Shown in pieces: positions 1-9,337 of a DNA stretch of 64,000 bases. Below the pieces are notes generated by a model. It was given only the letters and a program-made list of their open reading frames with translations. It was not told where the DNA came from and made no database searches. Origin of the DNA: Streptococcus oralis. Lineage in GTDB: Bacteria > Bacillota > Bacilli > Lactobacillales > Streptococcaceae. The stretch covers positions 24,054 through 88,053 of the forward strand of contig NZ_JAHZPJ010000009.1 of assembly GCF_019929345.1 (NCBI RefSeq), in the 5' to 3' direction. The first letter of the stretch is position 1. Every line of letters begins with the position of its first letter. The translations under genes were made by a program, and so were the position numbers.

Positions 1-159
1 CATCCAGTCCATTTGTGACGCACCTTCGTGAGTTTCACCGATTTTGTGGATTTTACCAGTGTAGTAAAGAATACGCTCAGTAGTTGTTGTTTTACCGGCA
101 TCGACGTGAGCCATGATACCAATATTACGAGTTTTTTCAAGTGAAAATTCGCGTGCCAT
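1..159 (-). CDS. fusA: Elongation factor G, N-terminal part (gene runs off the left edge)
   Basis: This is the first 53 codons of translation elongation factor G, the GTPase that drives ribosome translocation in the cytoplasm. The product begins [20 protein letters not shown] and carries the P-loop of the GTPase domain (AHVDAGKTT, about residues 16-24), which is diagnostic for EF-G. The ATG at 157-159 is preceded on the minus strand by GGAGAAAC. The rest of the gene lies outside the window. It lies downstream of rpsL-rpsG in the usual str-operon order, but a terminator-like hairpin and an extended -10 sit between rpsG and fusA, so it may also have its own promoter. Confidence 0.97.
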
Positions 160-194
160 GAGGTTAGTTTCTCCTATTTTTTATTTTACAATCT

Positions 195-203
195 ATTATA
201 ACA
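195..203 (-). promoter_or_regulatory. Extended -10 promoter for fusA
   Basis: The minus strand reads TGTTATAAT, an extended -10 element, about 36 bases before the fusA ATG and just after the rpsG hairpin. There is no good -35 at 17 bases, which is acceptable for an extended -10 promoter. This is a pattern match only. Confidence 0.45.
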
Positions 204-211
204 TTATTTAG

Positions 212-241
212 AAAAAACGGATAGGCAGGACCTACCCGTTC
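212..241 (-). terminator. Rho-independent terminator between rpsG and fusA
   Basis: On the minus strand AACGGGTAGG and CCTATCCGTT form a G+C-rich stem with a short loop, followed by TTTTTT. It lies downstream of rpsG and upstream of fusA. Confidence 0.7.
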
Positions 242-267
242 TCAATGTTTATCTTGTTTTTGTTGGT

Positions 268-380
268 TTCAACTTGTATACAAGTTGAATTGAACTCGGG
301 CTAGAAGCTTAAGTTAACTGATTTGAACCCGAGCGAGGCCCGGTGCAAAAAAGATAAACTGCTTTGTGTTCACGGAACAC
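268..380. repeat. Cluster of inverted repeats in the rpsG-fusA spacer
   Basis: Three structures sit here: a perfect 22-base palindrome at 268-289 (arm TTCAACTTGTA), a CTCGGG / CCCGAG pair at about 295-340, and a 6-bp-arm hairpin GTGTTCACGGAACAC at 366-380. The last is followed on the minus strand by TTTATCTTTTTT and could be a first terminator for rpsG. No gene is seen in the 275-base spacer. Confidence 0.5.
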
Positions 381-434
381 TGCATCAGTTTCCTATTTTT
401 GCCTTGGGCCTTTGCCGCTCTTGGTATCATTTTA

Positions 435-905
435 TTACCAACGGAAGTGTGCGAAGGCACGGTTAGCTTCAGCCATACGGTGAGTGTCTTCACGTTTCTT
501 AACTGCTGCACCAGTGTTGTTCGCAGCGTCCAAGATTTCTTTTGCAAGACGGTCTTGCATTGTGTGTTCACCACGAAGGCGAGCGATGGTTACCAACCAA
601 CGAAGTCCAAGTGTTGTACGACGTTCTGGACGAACTTCAACTGGGACTTGGTAGTTAGATCCACCAACACGACGTGCACGTACTTCAAGTACAGGCATGA
701 TGTTTTCCATAGCTGTTTCAAATACTTCAAGTGCATCGTTACCAGTAGCTTCTTTGATTTGCTCAAAAGCACCGTAAACGATTGAAGCAGCTGTACCACG
801 TTTACCATCAAGCATAACGCGGTTGATAAGACGAGTAACTAGTTGTGAATTGTAAAGCGGATCTGGCAATACGTCACGTTTTGGAGCTCTATTTTTACGA
901 CTCAT
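435..905 (-). CDS. rpsG: 30S ribosomal protein S7
   Basis: This 156-residue protein is ribosomal protein S7, which binds the 3' major domain of 16S rRNA and nucleates assembly of the head of the 30S subunit. The sequence begins [18 protein letters not shown] and contains the conserved segments [13 protein letters not shown] and [16 protein letters not shown], with the typical C-terminal [14 protein letters not shown]. The length is the usual one for Firmicutes S7. It follows rpsL by 19 bases and both are transcribed leftwards from the rpsL promoter. Nothing unusual was seen. Confidence 0.98.
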
Positions 906-924
906 TTCTCTTTATCCCCTTTCC

Positions 925-1338
925 TTATGCTTTTGGACGTTTAGTACCGTATTTAGAACGGCCTTGTTTACGATCGTTAACACCTGCAGTATCAAGTGCA
1001 CCACGGACGATATGGTAACGTACCCCCGGAAGGTCTTTTACACGTCCACCGCGAAGAAGCACCACGCTGTGCTCTTGCAAGTTGTGTCCGATACCTGGGA
1101 TGTAGGCAGTAACTTCGATAAGGTTGCTCAAACGTACACGAGCGAATTTACGAAGGGCAGAGTTAGGTTTTTTAGGTGTCATTGTTCCAACACGAGTTGC
1201 AACACCACGTTTTTGTGGTGAAGAAACGTTTGTTTGAACTTTTTTATGACTGTTGTAACCAACGTTCAAAGCTGGTGATTTAGATTTTTCTACTTTTGAT
1301 TTACGCGGTTTGCGAACCAATTGGTTAATTGTAGGCAT
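925..1338 (-). CDS. rpsL: 30S ribosomal protein S12
   Basis: This 137-residue protein is ribosomal protein S12 of the decoding centre. Conserved blocks [11 protein letters not shown] and [13 protein letters not shown] are present. The two lysines in these blocks that are classically changed in streptomycin-resistant mutants (K43 and K88 in E. coli numbering) are both lysine here, so the allele looks streptomycin-sensitive; this is an inference from sequence only. The start ATG at 1336-1338 follows GGAG on the minus strand. It is the first gene of the str operon here, with a consensus-like promoter about 160 bases upstream. Confidence 0.98.
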   Translation of the reverse strand: MPTINQLVRKPRKSKVEKSKSPALNVGYNSHKKVQTNVSSPQKRGVATRVGTMTPKKPNSALRKFARVRLSNLIEVTAYIPGIGHNLQEHSVVLLRGGRVKDLPGVRYHIVRGALDTAGVNDRKQGRSKYGTKRPKA

Positions 1339-1474
1339 CTACATTCTCCTGTGTTTTTTTATTTTTGGTGATGATACACTTGGTGACAGCTACCATCTGT
1401 GTGTACTTTTGCAACATTTGTCAGCACGTCCCTGTACACTTTTGAGAGACCAAAAGTAAAAAGTACCGTCTATT

Positions 1475-1504
1475 ATTGTAACACAATTTTTCCTTCATTG
1501 TCAA
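1475..1504 (-). promoter_or_regulatory. Promoter of rpsL-rpsG
   Basis: The minus strand shows TTGACA at 1504-1499 and TACAAT at 1480-1475 with an 18-base spacer. The resulting leader is about 130 bases long and contains an inverted pair GTGTAC / GTACAC at 1401-1406 and 1434-1439, so the transcript can fold before the rpsL ribosome binding site. Nothing else is seen between rpsL and the terminator at 1572. Confidence 0.7.
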
Positions 1505-1571
1505 GATATTTTTCATTTTTATTCTGATCTTTTAACTCTTTGACACTAGCTTTCACCGCTTTTCTAAACCA

Positions 1572-1600
1572 GAAAAGGAGGCAATTTGCCTCCTCCTTTC
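1572..1600 (-). terminator. Terminator of the two-component/ABC operon
   Basis: GGAGGCAAATTGCCTCC forms a strong hairpin and is followed on the minus strand by TTTTCT. It lies 56 bases after the stop codon of the response regulator. Confidence 0.7.
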
Positions 1601-1655
1601 TAGTATGGATTTCCTTCGATTTAGCAATCATTTGAGTTGTTTTTTATCTTTCTTA

Positions 1656-3354
<1,699 letters not shown>

Positions 3355-3358
3355 AGAT

Positions 3359-4093
3359 TTATTTTACCTCGATCCGTTTTTTCAGCTGGATTACTAGGAC
3401 ACCAAAGAAAACTGTATAGCCTAGTACAACCAAGGCGGAAAGAATATTAAACTCATGGCGCTCTAAATAAGCAGAAACGACCTGCATCAGTTGATAGGTT
3501 GGGGTCAGTTTTCCAATAGATTGGAGCCATTCTGGGAAGGAATTCAAAGGAAACCACAGTCCACCTAGGACAGCCAAAGCAATATAGGCAATATTTCCAA
3601 CAACCGTCATCAGTTGAGCACTAGGAAGCAAGCTCACCAAGACACCCATGCTGATAAAGACCACGCTTCCGACCAGCAAAATAGCACCGATTACCAACCA
3701 GTCAAGCCAAGGTAGAGTCACTCCGCGGACAAAATGACCAACTGAAAAGACAACTATAATTGATAACAAGAAAGTTAGCAGAGTGCTGAACAGTTTTGAT
3801 ACATAATATTCTACCATAGATACAGGAGAATGTTGAATCAATTTTTGCCAGTTGTTTGTCTTGTCGGATTCGAGTGTGCTAGGGATACTGAAAAAGGCGC
3901 TTGACATGATACTAAAGAGCGTCATGGCAAAGAGATAGGCTTGCAGAGCGATTTCTGGAATGTCTGATCCTGACATCATACCAGAAAAAATAAGGTAAAA
4001 CACACTTGGGAGTCCGATGGATAGCAAGTAGTAGACGGCTTGCCGTTTCATCAAAATGATTTCCACTTTCATGAGACTTGTCATATTTTTCAT
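3359..4093 (-). CDS. ABC transporter permease (ABC-2 type)
   Basis: This protein of 244 residues is the membrane part of an ABC exporter of the ABC-2 type, with six hydrophobic segments spread through the whole length. The start chosen is the ATG at 4091-4093, because AAGGAG lies 7 bases before it; an upstream TTG would extend it by two codons with no benefit. It lies 12 bases after the ATPase gene and 4 bases before the histidine kinase gene. The substrate cannot be read from sequence; similar kinase-linked pairs export drugs, peptides or lipids. Confidence 0.88.
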   Translation of the reverse strand: MKNMTSLMKVEIILMKRQAVYYLLSIGLPSVFYLIFSGMMSGSDIPEIALQAYLFAMTLFSIMSSAFFSIPSTLESDKTNNWQKLIQHSPVSMVEYYVSKLFSTLLTFLLSIIVVFSVGHFVRGVTLPWLDWLVIGAILLVGSVVFISMGVLVSLLPSAQLMTVVGNIAYIALAVLGGLWFPLNSFPEWLQSIGKLTPTYQLMQVVSAYLERHEFNILSALVVLGYTVFFGVLVIQLKKRIEVK

Positions 4094-4105
4094 CGTCAAT
4101 CTCCT

Positions 4106-4981
4106 TTAGTCTTGAGTCGTTTCGAAAATACTATCTAAGAGAGTTCGATTGCGAACTTCAATTTCTTCGATCGTGCAGCCCTGCTCTTGCAAGACTTTCC
4201 ACACCTGGCTGGCTTCTTTGGTGGTGAAGGAAAGAGCATTTTGCTTGATTTCAAGCTCTTGAACCATAGTCAGGGTACTGACAAGATCCTGATAAGTTAG
4301 AGGTACCGTAAAGTGTTTTTCTTGTTCTTCACCACGCATGGCATAAGGTGTCGTATCACGGATCAATTCACCCTTGTGGAGGACCAAGATGCGATCAGCC
4401 GTATGCTCCACCTCTTCGATATAGTGAGAAGAATAGACAATGGTCACACCATTTTTCTTCAACTGATCGACAATCTCCCAAAAATGCTGACGTGTCGAGG
4501 TATCCATTGCTGCAGTTGGTTCATCTAAGAATAGAATTTTCGGACGACCTATTAAAGCCAACACGAAAGAGAACAAACGTTTTTGCCCACCAGATAGCTT
4601 GCCCGCTAGCTGATTTTTCTGTTTGTCCGAAAATCTTAGCAAGTCATCAATTTCTTTGTCTGAGAGACTGTTTGAATAGATTGATTGAAAGAAGGATAAA
4701 AGTTCTTTCACTTTCAAGTCTTGAACCACCGTATTTTCTTGAGGCAAAATAGAAATAAGGTGCTTTAAACGAGGATCTGTTGGCGCAAAGCCTTGAATGG
4801 CGACCTGACCTGAGCTCATGAACTTATCGCCCAAGAGGCAATCAATCAAGGTCGTCTTACCTGCTCCATTTGGACCAATCAAGGCGACACATTCACCATG
4901 ATGGATTTCAAAAGAGATGTTCCGCAAGATCTCCTTGTCTTTTATTTTCTTACTTAATTTCTCAACTTTAATCACAGTCAT
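4106..4981 (-). CDS. ABC transporter ATP-binding protein
   Basis: This 291-residue cytoplasmic ATPase energises the permease encoded next to it. Walker A is GPNGAGKTT (about 36-44), the signature is LSGGQKRLF (about 129-137), Walker B is ILFLDEP (about 149-155), and the H-loop histidine is in YSSHYIEEVE. About 80 residues after the nucleotide-binding core form the C-terminal extension seen in drug/bacteriocin ABC-2 ATPases. The ATG at 4979-4981 has AAAGGAG 7 bases upstream. The start overlaps the end of the frameshifted small membrane gene if that gene is read in its restored frame (stop at 4968), which is good evidence that the two are normally translationally coupled. Confidence 0.93.
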   Translation of the reverse strand: MTVIKVEKLSKKIKDKEILRNISFEIHHGECVALIGPNGAGKTTLIDCLLGDKFMSSGQVAIQGFAPTDPRLKHLISILPQENTVVQDLKVKELLSFFQSIYSNSLSDKEIDDLLRFSDKQKNQLAGKLSGGQKRLFSFVLALIGRPKILFLDEPTAAMDTSTRQHFWEIVDQLKKNGVTIVYSSHYIEEVEHTADRILVLHKGELIRDTTPYAMRGEEQEKHFTVPLTYQDLVSTLTMVQELEIKQNALSFTTKEASQVWKVLQEQGCTIEEIEVRNRTLLDSIFETTQD

Positions 4982-5161
4982 GAGATTCTCCTTTCAACCA
5001 CTCCATTCCCATAGGAAATAAGACGAAAATCATAAATCCACCCCCCAAGCACCACGAATGAATTGGCCCAGCAAGGTTTGGTCAAACCAACCAGTAAACA
5101 TTTCCACCAACCATACCAAGAGTGACAGACCGATAAAGAGATAGATGATTGCTTTTTTCAT
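4968..5161 (-). pseudogene. Small membrane protein, frameshifted at a G6 tract
   Basis: From the ATG at 5159-5161 the reading frame encodes MKKAIIYLFIGLSLLVWLVE and stops early at 5030-5032 (43 residues). The break follows a run of six G on the minus strand (5041-5046). Adding one G restores a 64-residue protein with a second hydrophobic stretch (GFMIFVLFPMGMEWL) that ends at 4968 inside the start of the ABC ATPase gene. The ATG also overlaps the stop of the preceding 63-residue protein by ATGA. This could be phase variation, a true pseudogene, or a sequencing error in the homopolymer; the sequence alone cannot tell. The function is unknown. Confidence 0.7.
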
Positions 5162-5349
5162 TTCTCAAACTCCTTTTTCACATCTCTAACTAATTTCAAA
5201 CCTTCTCTGACAAGCCAAGACATCATCCCAAAACCAGCAAATAGCTCCCAAGGAAAATGATAGAAACCCTCGTCCAATCCTGAAAACATGAGATAGGTCA
5301 TCACTCCTGCTGCTACTAAACTCACTGCGACAATCATTTTATTTTTCAT
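5158..5349 (-). CDS. Small two-segment membrane protein
   Basis: This 63-residue protein starts MKNKMIVAVSLVAAGVMTYL and has two hydrophobic segments (about 5-22 and 30-48) followed by a charged tail KLVRDVKKEFEK. I choose the ATG at 5347-5349 because GGAGGAAGAAG lies directly before it; the longer frame would translate the ribosome binding site itself. It is the first gene of the two-component/ABC operon and its stop overlaps the start of the next small membrane gene. No family is recognised. Its position suggests an accessory subunit or regulator of the transporter, which is inference. Confidence 0.75.
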   Translation of the reverse strand: MKNKMIVAVSLVAAGVMTYLMFSGLDEGFYHFPWELFAGFGMMSWLVREGLKLVRDVKKEFEK

Positions 5350-5375
5350 TTCTTCTTCCTCCATTTCATACTTCA

Positions 5376-5441
5376 ATTATAGTCTTTTGAAGTTAGCGGA
5401 GCTAGATGCTTCTGTCACTAGGAAATATGACAAATGTCATA
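5376..5441 (-). promoter_or_regulatory. Promoter region and candidate response-regulator operator
   Basis: On the minus strand TATAAT lies at 5381-5376, with ACTTCAA / TTGAAGT arms around it (5370-5393). A perfect 16-base palindrome TATGACAAATGTCATA lies at 5426-5441, centred near -65 if transcription starts about 5369. No good -35 is visible, which fits a promoter that needs an activator. Assignment to the LuxR-type regulator of this operon is inference. The stretch 5442-5578 shows no other feature. Confidence 0.5.
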
Positions 5442-5578
5442 CAAAGAGGCGGTGGGATAGATTTCCCTATACCAAGTATCAATTTCCTAATTCTAGTCAC
5501 GTGAATATGATTAGAAATCGTTTAAAGTCTAAGAGAGACTTAATCTATCTGTTACCCGCACAAAGGATTCTTACAAAT

Positions 5579-5615
5579 AAAAAGAGGGCAGGATTTACAA
5601 TCCCAGCCTCTTTTG
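5579..5615 (-). terminator. Terminator after the lipoprotein gene
   Basis: AGAGGCTGGGATT and AATCCTGCCCTCT pair with a short loop, followed on the minus strand by TTTTTATTTG, directly after the stop codon at 5617. Confidence 0.75.
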
Positions 5616-5616
5616 T

Positions 5617-6168
5617 TTATTCTTCTTTAAATCCGTGTAATTTTAAACCAGCAATCAGAGCATTCGGCTTCTTAAAGTCTTCTATACTATCCTCAAGTGG
5701 TTCAAAGAAATAAGTCTTTTTAACTCTATCCATATCTGCTTTTTCAAGGTCAAGATCGATAACTATTCTCATCTTTTTATTATCGGCGATAAAATATTCA
5801 ACCTTAACACCTGGTTCGTCCTTGATTTCAAGATACTCTGGAGAGCTTTCCATAACTTCGCGAAAGGCTGCTTGAAATTCCTCCAGAGTAGTTTCTGCAG
5901 GAATCTCCTCTCCATATTCTCCCAACATATCCATCTTGTATCGTTTGACAACATCTGTGTAAACTAAAGTCAGAGTAACATCGGAGTTATCAATTCTTCC
6001 TTTTAGAACTTTGGTTGTTTCCTTGATTTCTTCTTTCACCTGACTTGACTTTGTGGATGAATCAACCGAACTTGCTGTACTACTTGATTCTGTTGTTGCG
6101 GTGTTGGTTTGACCACAGCCAGAAAGAACAAGTAACGCTGCAAAAACTAATCCTAAAACTTTCTTCAT
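5617..6168 (-). CDS. YehR-like lipoprotein (DUF1307 type)
   Basis: This 183-residue protein is a lipoprotein: the signal peptide MKKVLGLVFAALLVLSGC ends in a lipobox LSGC with C18 as the lipidated residue. A Ser/Thr-rich spacer (about 22-45) precedes a folded domain that starts KVLKGRIDNSDVTLTLVYTD. The domain resembles DUF1307/YehR lipoproteins as I remember them; the family function is unknown. The gene follows fakA by 10 bases, and its ribosome binding site overlaps the fakA end, so it is co-transcribed with the fatty-acid kinase genes. The terminator follows immediately. Confidence 0.78.
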   Translation of the reverse strand: MKKVLGLVFAALLVLSGCGQTNTATTESSSTASSVDSSTKSSQVKEEIKETTKVLKGRIDNSDVTLTLVYTDVVKRYKMDMLGEYGEEIPAETTLEEFQAAFREVMESSPEYLEIKDEPGVKVEYFIADNKKMRIVIDLDLEKADMDRVKKTYFFEPLEDSIEDFKKPNALIAGLKLHGFKEE

Positions 6169-6178
6169 TCAAAGTCTC

Positions 6179-7843
6179 CTATTCCACACTGAAAAGATAT
6201 GGATATACAGGTTGTTGACCTTGGTGGATTTCGACTTCAACGTCTTCGAATTCTTCTGCGATTTCTTGGGCGATTTGGTTGGCCAATTCTTCACTTCCAT
6301 CTTCACCGACATAGAAAGTCACGATTTCACTATCTTCGTCCAACATGTGTTTCAAAGTTTCAGTCAATGTTTGATGCATATCAGGATTTGATACGAGGAT
6401 TTTGCCATCTACCATACCAAGATTGTCATTTTCATGAATTTCTAAACCATCGATTGTCGTGTCACGAACGGCTGTTGTTACACTACCGCTGACTACATCA
6501 CCAAGAGCTACAGTCATACGTTCTTTGTTTTCTTCGATAGACTTGCTTGGATCAAAGGCAAGAAGACTAGTCAATCCTTGAGGAAGGGTACGAGCTTCTA
6601 CCACAACAGCTGGTTGATCCAATACCTCTGCTGCAGATTGAGCTGCCATGAAGATATTTTTGTTGTTTGGCAAGAAGATGATGTTACGAGCGTTGACTTG
6701 CTCAACAGCCTTGATAAAGTCCTCTGTCGAAGGGTTCATGGTTTGTCCACCTTCGATGACATAGTCCACACCTTGGGCACGGAAGATATCTGCCAAGCCT
6801 TGACCTGCTACGACTGCGATAAGGGCATATTCCTTTTCTTCAGCTGGCTTGCTGACTTGAGCTTCTTTTTCTACTTGTGCTTCGTGTTGGTTGCGCATGT
6901 TATCTACTTTAACCTTGACCAAGCTACCATATTTAAGGCCTTCTTGCATAACAAGACCTGGATCTTCTGTATGGACGTGGACTTTGACGATTTCATCATC
7001 ATTGACAACAAGTAGAGAATCGCCTAGGTCATTTAAGTAACTGCGGAATTCATCATAGTCAAAATCTTTGGCATAAGTTGGACCTTGTTTAAGGGCAACC
7101 ATAATCTCCGTACAGTAACCAAATGTAATGTCTTCTGTTGCGACATGTCCAGCTACAGACTTGTGGTGTTCAGCATTGATCATTTCACCCATATTAGCCG
7201 GAGTTGCGACAAAGTCCTCAGACGCACTGTATTCTCCAGTAAGGGCTGATAGGAAGCCTTCGTAGATGAAGACCAAACCTTGACCACCTGAGTCCACAAC
7301 ACCAACCTCTTTCAAGACTGGGAGCATGTCTGGCGTTTTGGCAAGAGCTGTTTTAGCTCCTTCCAAGGCTGCACGCATGACCTCAACAGCATCATCTGTC
7401 TGTTCCGCTTTTTTCTTAGCTCCGATCGCAGCTCCACGTGATACAGTAAGGATTGTTCCTTCAACAGGTTTCATAACAGCCTTGTAGGCTACCTCGACAC
7501 CAGATTGGAAGGCAAGAGCTAGGTCTTTTCCTGTTAACTCGTCTTTATCTTTGATAGCTTGAGAGAAGCCACGGAAAAGTTGAGACGTGATAACTCCTGA
7601 GTTTCCACGCGCACCCATCAAGAGCCCCTTAGCAAGAATGCTCGCCACTTCTCCTACTGTAGAAGCCGGCTTATCTGCTACTTCTTTGGCACCATTTTCG
7701 ATGGTCATTCCCATGTTTGTCCCAGTATCTCCATCTGGAACTGGAAAGACGTTCAATGAATTGACATATTCTGCTTGCTTATTCAAACGAGTTGATGCAG
7801 CCTGCACCATCTCTTGAAATAAGCTGGTAGTAATTTTTGACAC
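6179..7843 (-). CDS. fakA: Fatty acid kinase catalytic subunit FakA (DAK2/YloV family)
   Basis: This 554-residue cytoplasmic protein phosphorylates exogenous fatty acids carried by a FakB partner, making acyl-phosphate for phospholipid synthesis. The N-terminal DAK2 kinase domain (about 1-200) has the metal-binding aspartates in VPDGDTGTNM (D37, D39) and the phosphate loop GARGNSGVITSQ. A middle domain and a C-terminal domain (about 335-554) complete the family architecture. The upstream neighbour is the Asp23-family protein that regularly accompanies this kinase in Firmicutes. No fakB is in the window. The length is normal. Confidence 0.93.
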   Translation of the reverse strand: MSKITTSLFQEMVQAASTRLNKQAEYVNSLNVFPVPDGDTGTNMGMTIENGAKEVADKPASTVGEVASILAKGLLMGARGNSGVITSQLFRGFSQAIKDKDELTGKDLALAFQSGVEVAYKAVMKPVEGTILTVSRGAAIGAKKKAEQTDDAVEVMRAALEGAKTALAKTPDMLPVLKEVGVVDSGGQGLVFIYEGFLSALTGEYSASEDFVATPANMGEMINAEHHKSVAGHVATEDITFGYCTEIMVALKQGPTYAKDFDYDEFRSYLNDLGDSLLVVNDDEIVKVHVHTEDPGLVMQEGLKYGSLVKVKVDNMRNQHEAQVEKEAQVSKPAEEKEYALIAVVAGQGLADIFRAQGVDYVIEGGQTMNPSTEDFIKAVEQVNARNIIFLPNNKNIFMAAQSAAEVLDQPAVVVEARTLPQGLTSLLAFDPSKSIEENKERMTVALGDVVSGSVTTAVRDTTIDGLEIHENDNLGMVDGKILVSNPDMHQTLTETLKHMLDEDSEIVTFYVGEDGSEELANQIAQEIAEEFEDVEVEIHQGQQPVYPYLFSVE

Positions 7844-7845
7844 GA

Positions 7846-8211
7846 TTATTCTCCTACAACTTTGATATTTTGAATGTAGACATTTACAGTCTGAGCAGTA
7901 ATCCCAAGTTGGTTTTCCAAACTAAAACGAACGCTCTCTTGGATGTTTTTTGAGACTTCACTAATCTTTGTTCCGTAGCTCAACACAGTGTAAACATCAA
8001 CTGCAATGCTGCCATCTTCGGATGCTTTTACGACAACACCTTTTGCATAATTTTCCTTACCAAGAAGGGCTTGAAAATTATCTTTGAGGGTATTTTTACT
8101 AGCCATACCGACCACACCAAAAATCTCAGTTGCTGCACCACCTACAACGGTTGCAATCACTTCATCTGTCAGTTCGATTTGACCATCTTTTGTATTCATT
8201 TTTACAGTCAT
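7846..8211 (-). CDS. Asp23/Gls24-family envelope stress protein (YloU-like)
   Basis: This 121-residue protein belongs to the Asp23/Gls24 family. It begins MTVKMNTKDGQIELTDEVIA, contains the family core VVGGAATEIFGVVGMASKNT and ends in ITAQTVNVYIQNIKVV. Family members form membrane-associated oligomers or act in alkaline and envelope stress. The gene lies 2 bases before fakA, the common yloU-yloV arrangement, so it probably acts with fatty-acid kinase or is simply co-expressed. GAGGTAAAAAAA precedes the start codon. Confidence 0.9.
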   Translation of the reverse strand: MTVKMNTKDGQIELTDEVIATVVGGAATEIFGVVGMASKNTLKDNFQALLGKENYAKGVVVKASEDGSIAVDVYTVLSYGTKISEVSKNIQESVRFSLENQLGITAQTVNVYIQNIKVVGE

Positions 8212-8333
8212 TTTTTTTACCTCAACTTGTTGATACTCTATTTTATCATATTTCAGCTCAAGTGTAAAAGCAGAATGCTGTATCGGCGGATATTTACTCT
8301 ATTTTTCAAATAATTTCATCTCTAGAGCAAAAG

Positions 8334-8357
8334 AAAAAGACCAGTTAGGTCTTTTCA
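8334..8357 (-). terminator. Terminator of rpmB
   Basis: AAAAGACCTAACTGGTCTTTTT forms a hairpin with its own T-tract on the minus strand, 7 bases after the rpmB stop codon. Confidence 0.75.
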
Positions 8358-8363
8358 TTTTTA

Positions 8364-8552
8364 TTAAACGCGTTCAACTTTACCTGATTTCAAAGCACGA
8401 GCTGAAGCCCAAACTTTTTTAGGTTTACCATCGATAAGAACAGTAACTTTTTGAAGGTTTGGTTTTACGGCACGTTTTGTTTGGTTCATCGCGTGTGAAC
8501 GGTTGTTTCCAGATACAGTCTTACGACCTGTAAAGTAACATACTTTAGCCAT
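8364..8552 (-). CDS. rpmB: 50S ribosomal protein L28
   Basis: This 62-residue protein is ribosomal protein L28 of the large subunit. It begins [20 protein letters not shown] and ends with [17 protein letters not shown], the typical short Gram-positive form. It lacks the cysteine pairs of zinc-binding paralogues, so it is the zinc-free version. It is monocistronic, with its own promoter upstream and terminator downstream, and is usually found divergent or adjacent to the Asp23-FakA pair as here. Confidence 0.97.
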   Translation of the reverse strand: MAKVCYFTGRKTVSGNNRSHAMNQTKRAVKPNLQKVTVLIDGKPKKVWASARALKSGKVERV

Positions 8553-8610
8553 TGTGTTTTCCTCCTATTAGATCTAATATAGCGGATGTGCTAGCACCAC
8601 ATACCGTACT

Positions 8611-8639
8611 ATGTTATCACACTTTCTTGAATTTATCAA
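8611..8639 (-). promoter_or_regulatory. Promoter of rpmB
   Basis: TTGATA at 8639-8634 and TAACAT at 8616-8611 on the minus strand are separated by 17 bases. Confidence 0.65.
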
Positions 8640-8657
8640 GAGAATTAAAAGATTTTT

Positions 8658-9332
8658 TTATTTGACGTAGACAACGCCAAGTTTACCAAAGGCGACTTCC
8701 CCACGGATAATCAAGGTTTTGCTGGTTGGGGCTACAGGAGCATCTGCCTTAGCTGCACCAAAGGATGTTTCCACTTTCAAATCGACACGCCAGTGTTGTG
8801 GAACATAGACGGTTGCATTCCCGAAAGCCACTTCGATATTCAGAGTGGCAAAATCACCTAACATCTCTGCGTTATCATAGTAGATTTTTGCGTCTCCAAA
8901 AGCGACTTCCACTTGGTCATCTACAAAATCTTGATCTTGTTTATAGAAGGTTCCGCTACCAAAAGCGACTTCCTTATCCGTGATGACTGTTCGTTCACCC
9001 TTGTACCACCATTTTTTTCCGTACCAAAACTTACTTGAGTGAGTGAGATAGCCGACACCTAGCACTGCTAAGATACTAGCCCAAAACAAAGACTGATTGG
9101 GAATAGGTAGAATAGCATAAAAATGATTCGCAATCATTAAGGCTACTAGAGCGGTAAAAACTGCCGATGTTAGATGACGACGAAGCAAGGCCTCAACTGA
9201 TTGGTAGGCAAAAAAGACGATACCGATCAAGGGCCAAATGCGATTACCCAAAGAAGGAATTCCAAAATTTCCTTGCAGCAAGATCCAGGCTGCTAAAACC
9301 AATAAAACAATACCAAATGCTTTCTTTTTCAT
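8658..9332 (-). CDS. LiaF-like membrane protein (DUF2154 type)
   Basis: This 224-residue protein has four short hydrophobic segments in residues 1-90 followed by a soluble C-terminal domain made of repeated VAFG-type strands (VAFGSGTFYK, VAFGDAKIYY, VAFGNATVYV, TSFGAAKADA, VAFGKLGVVYV). This beta-repeat is typical of the LiaF/VraT C-terminal domain, which in known systems restrains a cell-wall stress response. Here the gene lies 5 bases after a LytTR regulator, not a LiaRS pair, so I infer that it is a membrane inhibitor of that regulator, as in LytTR regulatory systems such as HdrRM and BrsRM of S. mutans. Confidence 0.82.
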   Translation of the reverse strand: MKKKAFGIVLLVLAAWILLQGNFGIPSLGNRIWPLIGIVFFAYQSVEALLRRHLTSAVFTALVALMIANHFYAILPIPNQSLFWASILAVLGVGYLTHSSKFWYGKKWWYKGERTVITDKEVAFGSGTFYKQDQDFVDDQVEVAFGDAKIYYDNAEMLGDFATLNIEVAFGNATVYVPQHWRVDLKVETSFGAAKADAPVAPTSKTLIIRGEVAFGKLGVVYVK

Positions 9333-9337
9333 GTTTT

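Noticed and set aside
314..574. 86-residue minus-strand frame running past the 3' end of rpsG
   Set aside because: It overlaps rpsG in another frame, has no plausible start signal and covers the palindrome cluster.
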